Assembly (NCBI GenBank): GCA_013397435.1
Contig: VZRG01001048.1
Location: 1 to 64,000 of the forward strand
Direction: 5' to 3'
Origin: Erythrocercus mccallii
Lineage: Eukaryota; Chordata; Aves; Passeriformes; Dicruridae
Length of the DNA: 64,000 bases
The translations under genes were made by a program, and so were the position numbers. A model generated the notes under the pieces. The model worked only from the letters and a program-made list of their open reading frames with translations. It searched no databases and was not told the origin of the DNA. Positions 60,601-64,000 of the stretch are shown here, in pieces. Each line of letters begins with the position of its first letter. Position 1 is the first letter of the stretch.

Positions 60601-63600
60601 AAATGTTTTAACTTAACAGACTCAGAATAGAAAATTTAAAAACACCACTACAGCTTTAATTGTTCCACAATATTTTCAGAGGAAAGTTTGTCAACTCACG
60701 GGGATGGGAGGATTTTCAACTACAAAAACTTTCAATCTACAGTAAACTGTTCACACACTATGAACTTAAAACAGCTGAAAATAAGTATTCAGCTGAACCA
60801 ACTCTTTATAATGAATTAGCATGAGGCAAAATTTTTCTGTATTCTACATTCTAAAATATTTTTTAAATATTTTAATGAGGGGAGGGGTCCCACTCTCTCC
60901 AAATTTAAATATCTACCATAGTCTGTGATGAAGAAATTTGAAGTGAACCAACTTTGTGTGCACTTCTTTAATGCCACTGCTACTTAAGTAACATAGCACC
61001 ATACCCCTGTGAACCACAACAAGGCCCCTGCAGTCAACTGGCCTTTGCACAGAGGTCTGCATGTGCATTTCCAGTTGTACAGGCAAGGACAAGGAAGTCA
61101 TCAAAACTTCCACTTAAAGTAACAGACCAAGTGACTCATCTAAACCAAGTTCTTTCAATATTTGAGAAATATGTTTAACATATATAAATAAAACTGGTAA
61201 TCCCCTTAAAAGAATTATTGGTATTGTTATACTAATTATCTGTAATTAGGAGCAGGTCAATTTATCCCTTAACCAATCTGGATTTTTTAAAAATTCATTT
61301 AACAGAATTACTAAAATACTTAAGGAAATGTAATTTCCTTTATGAATAATTCAGGCAGATTTTTAAAAGTGTGAACAAAAGAAATGTTTTTATTGTAACA
61401 GTCATACATTTTAAAAAATGCAGCAAGAAAATTTCAACTGTCAGGATAATCTGTAATGACCACAAAGCTGCAAAGGCCAAAAGTATTTGACGCAACAACT
61501 TAGGGACACGGAAAGCAAATGATGAGGGGTGGTAATTATTGTTATTAGACATGGATAACATATAGCACATACTGTACAACAAAAAGTATTCAATTAGGCA
61601 CAATTTGATAATATGAACAGAAGTTGGAGAATACAACCTTTGATAAATGAAGTATCATGGAGTTGACAAAATGAGAACTTACAGTCTAGTCAAAGCAGAC
61701 AGCAATTTTCATAAACTTTTGACCAAAAGTGGTCAGCACAGTTAAAAGTAACAGGAAAAGGAAGGAGATGATTGACCTTTTCTGGATAGCATTAAAAAAA
61801 CTACAATTTCAAACTGAACAGCTACATCCATTTGTCATATAAAAGGAAAGCACTCTCAACATTTTTAGGTCTTTTGCAGTATAGTTTTTGAAAAAACGAT
61901 GGTGCAAAGTTGTGTAATAATAAACTGCTTCAGAATTTAAAAAAAAGGTGGGGGACACCACACAGATAAAAATTAACAAACAGAGAATCTTACTGTTTCA
62001 CACTTCCATCAACAGTTATCTAGATACCATGTATGGAAAGGAAACATTGCTAAAAATGATCTCACAATCAGAAGTATGTGGCTTCAGAAAGATGAGGGTA
62101 CAGTGCTCTCATTCACTCCTAGTGGAAAGAGTCAAGTCATTTGATAACGTATCAGCACCCAGTTTTAAAAAACAGCTAGTGATCTTCAAGGAAAAACAAA
62201 AAAATGTTCTCATATACTTAAGTGTCACTTCTCCTTACATGACCACAGGATCATTCAAACAGCCCTCCTATTTTCTTTTTACAACAACTTTGTAAAAGAT
62301 GAATTTCAGTTACAGGAGAGACTGAACAAGTTGAATGTTTCACACACTTCATTCTGTGGTAACACAGACATTAACCTCCTGAACAATACAAAAACCACAA
62401 CCAGATACTCAGTCCTGAACACTGTTCAACACAGATCATGTAATATACTCCTTACTTCTATTTCTGCAGACTCCACACGATTTTCAACAATCTCAATGCA
62501 CTGTCTCTTCACTGGCGGTTCTTCACTTATCACAGTTTCTTCAGCAATGTCTGTTGCTGGAACTGTTAACACTGAAAATATATTTGTTCATGTAAATACA
62601 TTTACTTTGAACAATACTGGCACTATATAAAACTCGTATTATTTAAGTCATTTTATTAACAGCAAAAAATGCAGCTGCTTTTGCTTGTGAAAACACATCT
62701 ATATAATAAAGTGCACAATGAGCTCAGTGAAAATCTACTAAAAACTGTAGCTGCTTGCATGCTATTAAAGAACTTTAAAATTCTTCATTATTGAGGTCTG
62801 CAGTAATTAGCTCTGGAATATCACTACCATTTTTCACAGAGTAAACAGACATGGCAGAGAACTGCAGCTGAGTCACCAGTCTGTCAACTCTAACTTCTGC
62901 AGCAGACCATTTATATAATGTTTTTTAAATAAATATGAAATACAAATCTTGCTTTTGTTTTGATTAATACACCTTAAGTAATCTAAAAATCCAGTAGTTA
63001 TTAGCCATGAGTAAGAAAAGTAGGGTTCTCAGTAAAGTCATGTTCTAATTCCTCACGCAGCCATCTGACAAAGATGACTGTCACCTCAGTTACTATCTAC
63101 ACCCACTCACTCATAATGACAAGGTGTACTAGTTCAGGCAGATTGTGAACCAAATAATTTGCCTCCTGTGTACAACTCCTCAAGCTTCACACTGGGAGTC
63201 CTCACAAAGAAACCAGAGATGTGATCATTTTAATCTAATAGCAGCAGAGCATCTTTAAATAAACCACCCAAAGCATACCTATCACAAAATGGGATTTATC
63301 ACACTAGCAGCTTCTACAAGTATATACGACCCCCCTTCAAAAAAAAAAATGTTGTGTCACTCTGGTTTCATTAGTTCTGTCAGTGCTGCTCTAAAACTTG
63401 AGGCATGTAAGACCTTGACCATTTGTTAGGTCAGTCTGTCAGTGTACTGACACTCTATGGGACTTGCACAGATTGCTTCATGCATCAGATTTCTAAATCC
63501 AAGCCTCACCTCCCCACAGTACTTCCAGCAAAGCAACAGCATAAGAATTAGAAGGTTTTTGTTTTACTCCATCTTCTAGTTTTTGTAACGAGTTTGCAAA

Positions 63601-64000
63601 AATCAAACTTACTGAAGGCAAAGCAAGTAGTTATCACTTTTCTCTTAAATGTCCCGTGTCTCCTCCATAGTTTAGTAACTCTTCTATTCTCTCTCTTAAA
63701 GCAGAGGTTCAGCTGATGTGTTAACCCACTGAACTGCAGAGGCTTGTTTCTGAGCCTTCTCTAATACAAGAATTCATAGATGTACACAAAATAGTCCAAG
63801 CTATTTGCACCTAAAAAGTCATTATTATTATTACTGTAGCTAAAACAGTTCCTCAGGCTGGAATCATGCAAGTGTGCACTCACCTTGCTGCCCATCTGGC
63901 ATGGTCACAATGATGGGTTGCCCTATGCCACTGGTTGGAATGGAATGCAGGTTACCCAGCTGAATGCCGTCCGTAACTATGGTAATAACCTGCTGACCTC
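57458..64000 (-). CDS. GABPB1: GA-binding protein subunit beta-1, C-terminal part (partial)
   Basis: GABPB1 pairs with the ETS protein GABPA to form the GABP/NRF-2 transcription factor, which activates mitochondrial and housekeeping genes in the nucleus. Three exons are in the window: 63884-64000 (cut by the right edge), 62456-62571 and 57458-57610. They encode [20 protein letters not shown] through [13 protein letters not shown] (transactivation segment), [20 protein letters not shown] and [18 protein letters not shown], then the leucine-zipper-like coiled coil [20 protein letters not shown] to [14 protein letters not shown]. The long-isoform tail, which allows heterotetramer formation, is present. 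The ankyrin repeats lie beyond the window. The 4.8 kb intron (57611-62455) and 1.3 kb intron (62572-63883) contain no feature I can name. Confidence 0.95.
62456..62571 (-). CDS. GABPB1: GABPB1 penultimate coding exon
   Basis: Reads (V)[19 protein letters not shown] then [19 protein letters not shown]. Acceptor TTTTCAG|TGTTAA, donor GAA|GTAAGG. It joins in phase to both neighbours. The basic VKRQC patch lies in the region linked to nuclear import in the family. Confidence 0.95.
63884..64000 (-). CDS. GABPB1: GABPB1 coding exon, transactivation segment (cut by window edge)
   Basis: Reads [20 protein letters not shown] then [18 protein letters not shown] plus one base, with donor CAAG|GTGAGT. 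The exon is open to the last base of the window, so its acceptor is not visible. Confidence 0.95.

Overview
The window is vertebrate nuclear DNA, most likely from a bird. It has split genes with GT-AG introns and AT-rich gene-poor spacers, plus a CpG-rich promoter carrying an assembly gap. There is one recognisable CR1 LINE 3' fragment. The amidinotransferase residues resemble avian GATM as I remember it (for example [18 protein letters not shown]). The species cannot be fixed from the window.

Three genes are readable, all on the minus strand. (1) GATM, mitochondrial glycine amidinotransferase, is complete in nine coding exons (18637-30532). It has an approximately 0.9 kb 3'UTR ending near a poly(A) signal at 17751-17756 and a CpG-island promoter that contains the gap at 30558-30845. 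(2) HDC, histidine decarboxylase, is complete in twelve coding exons (43735-52991), with a TATA-box promoter at about 53.09 kb. (3) GABPB1, GA-binding protein beta-1, is represented by its last three coding exons (57458-64000) and runs off the right edge.

Between them lie three stretches without any gene I can recognise: 1-17.7 kb left of GATM, 31.1-43.4 kb between GATM and HDC, and 53.1-57.4 kb between HDC and GABPB1. The HDC-GABPB1 order and orientation match the human 15q21 arrangement. GATM directly upstream in sequence of the HDC 3' end does not: in human, SLC27A2 lies there and GATM is megabases away. I see no SLC27A2 exon in the spacer.

The most notable observation is in HDC. The reading frame stops at an in-frame TAA (43735-43737), but the same frame continues open for 31 more codons to a second TAA (43639-43641). 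Those codons closely match the normal vertebrate HDC C-terminus. This is a recent nonsense change, stop-codon readthrough, or a base error. Other points are a perfect 38-bp inverted repeat with arms about 0.93 kb apart (12475-13482), a GC-rich degenerate tandem repeat beside the GATM promoter gap, and a CR1 fragment ending close to a GATM splice donor. There are also a few exon-like segments of unknown identity. The three genes are metabolically unrelated (creatine synthesis, histamine synthesis, ETS-family transcription), and I see no operon-like or gene-cluster logic.
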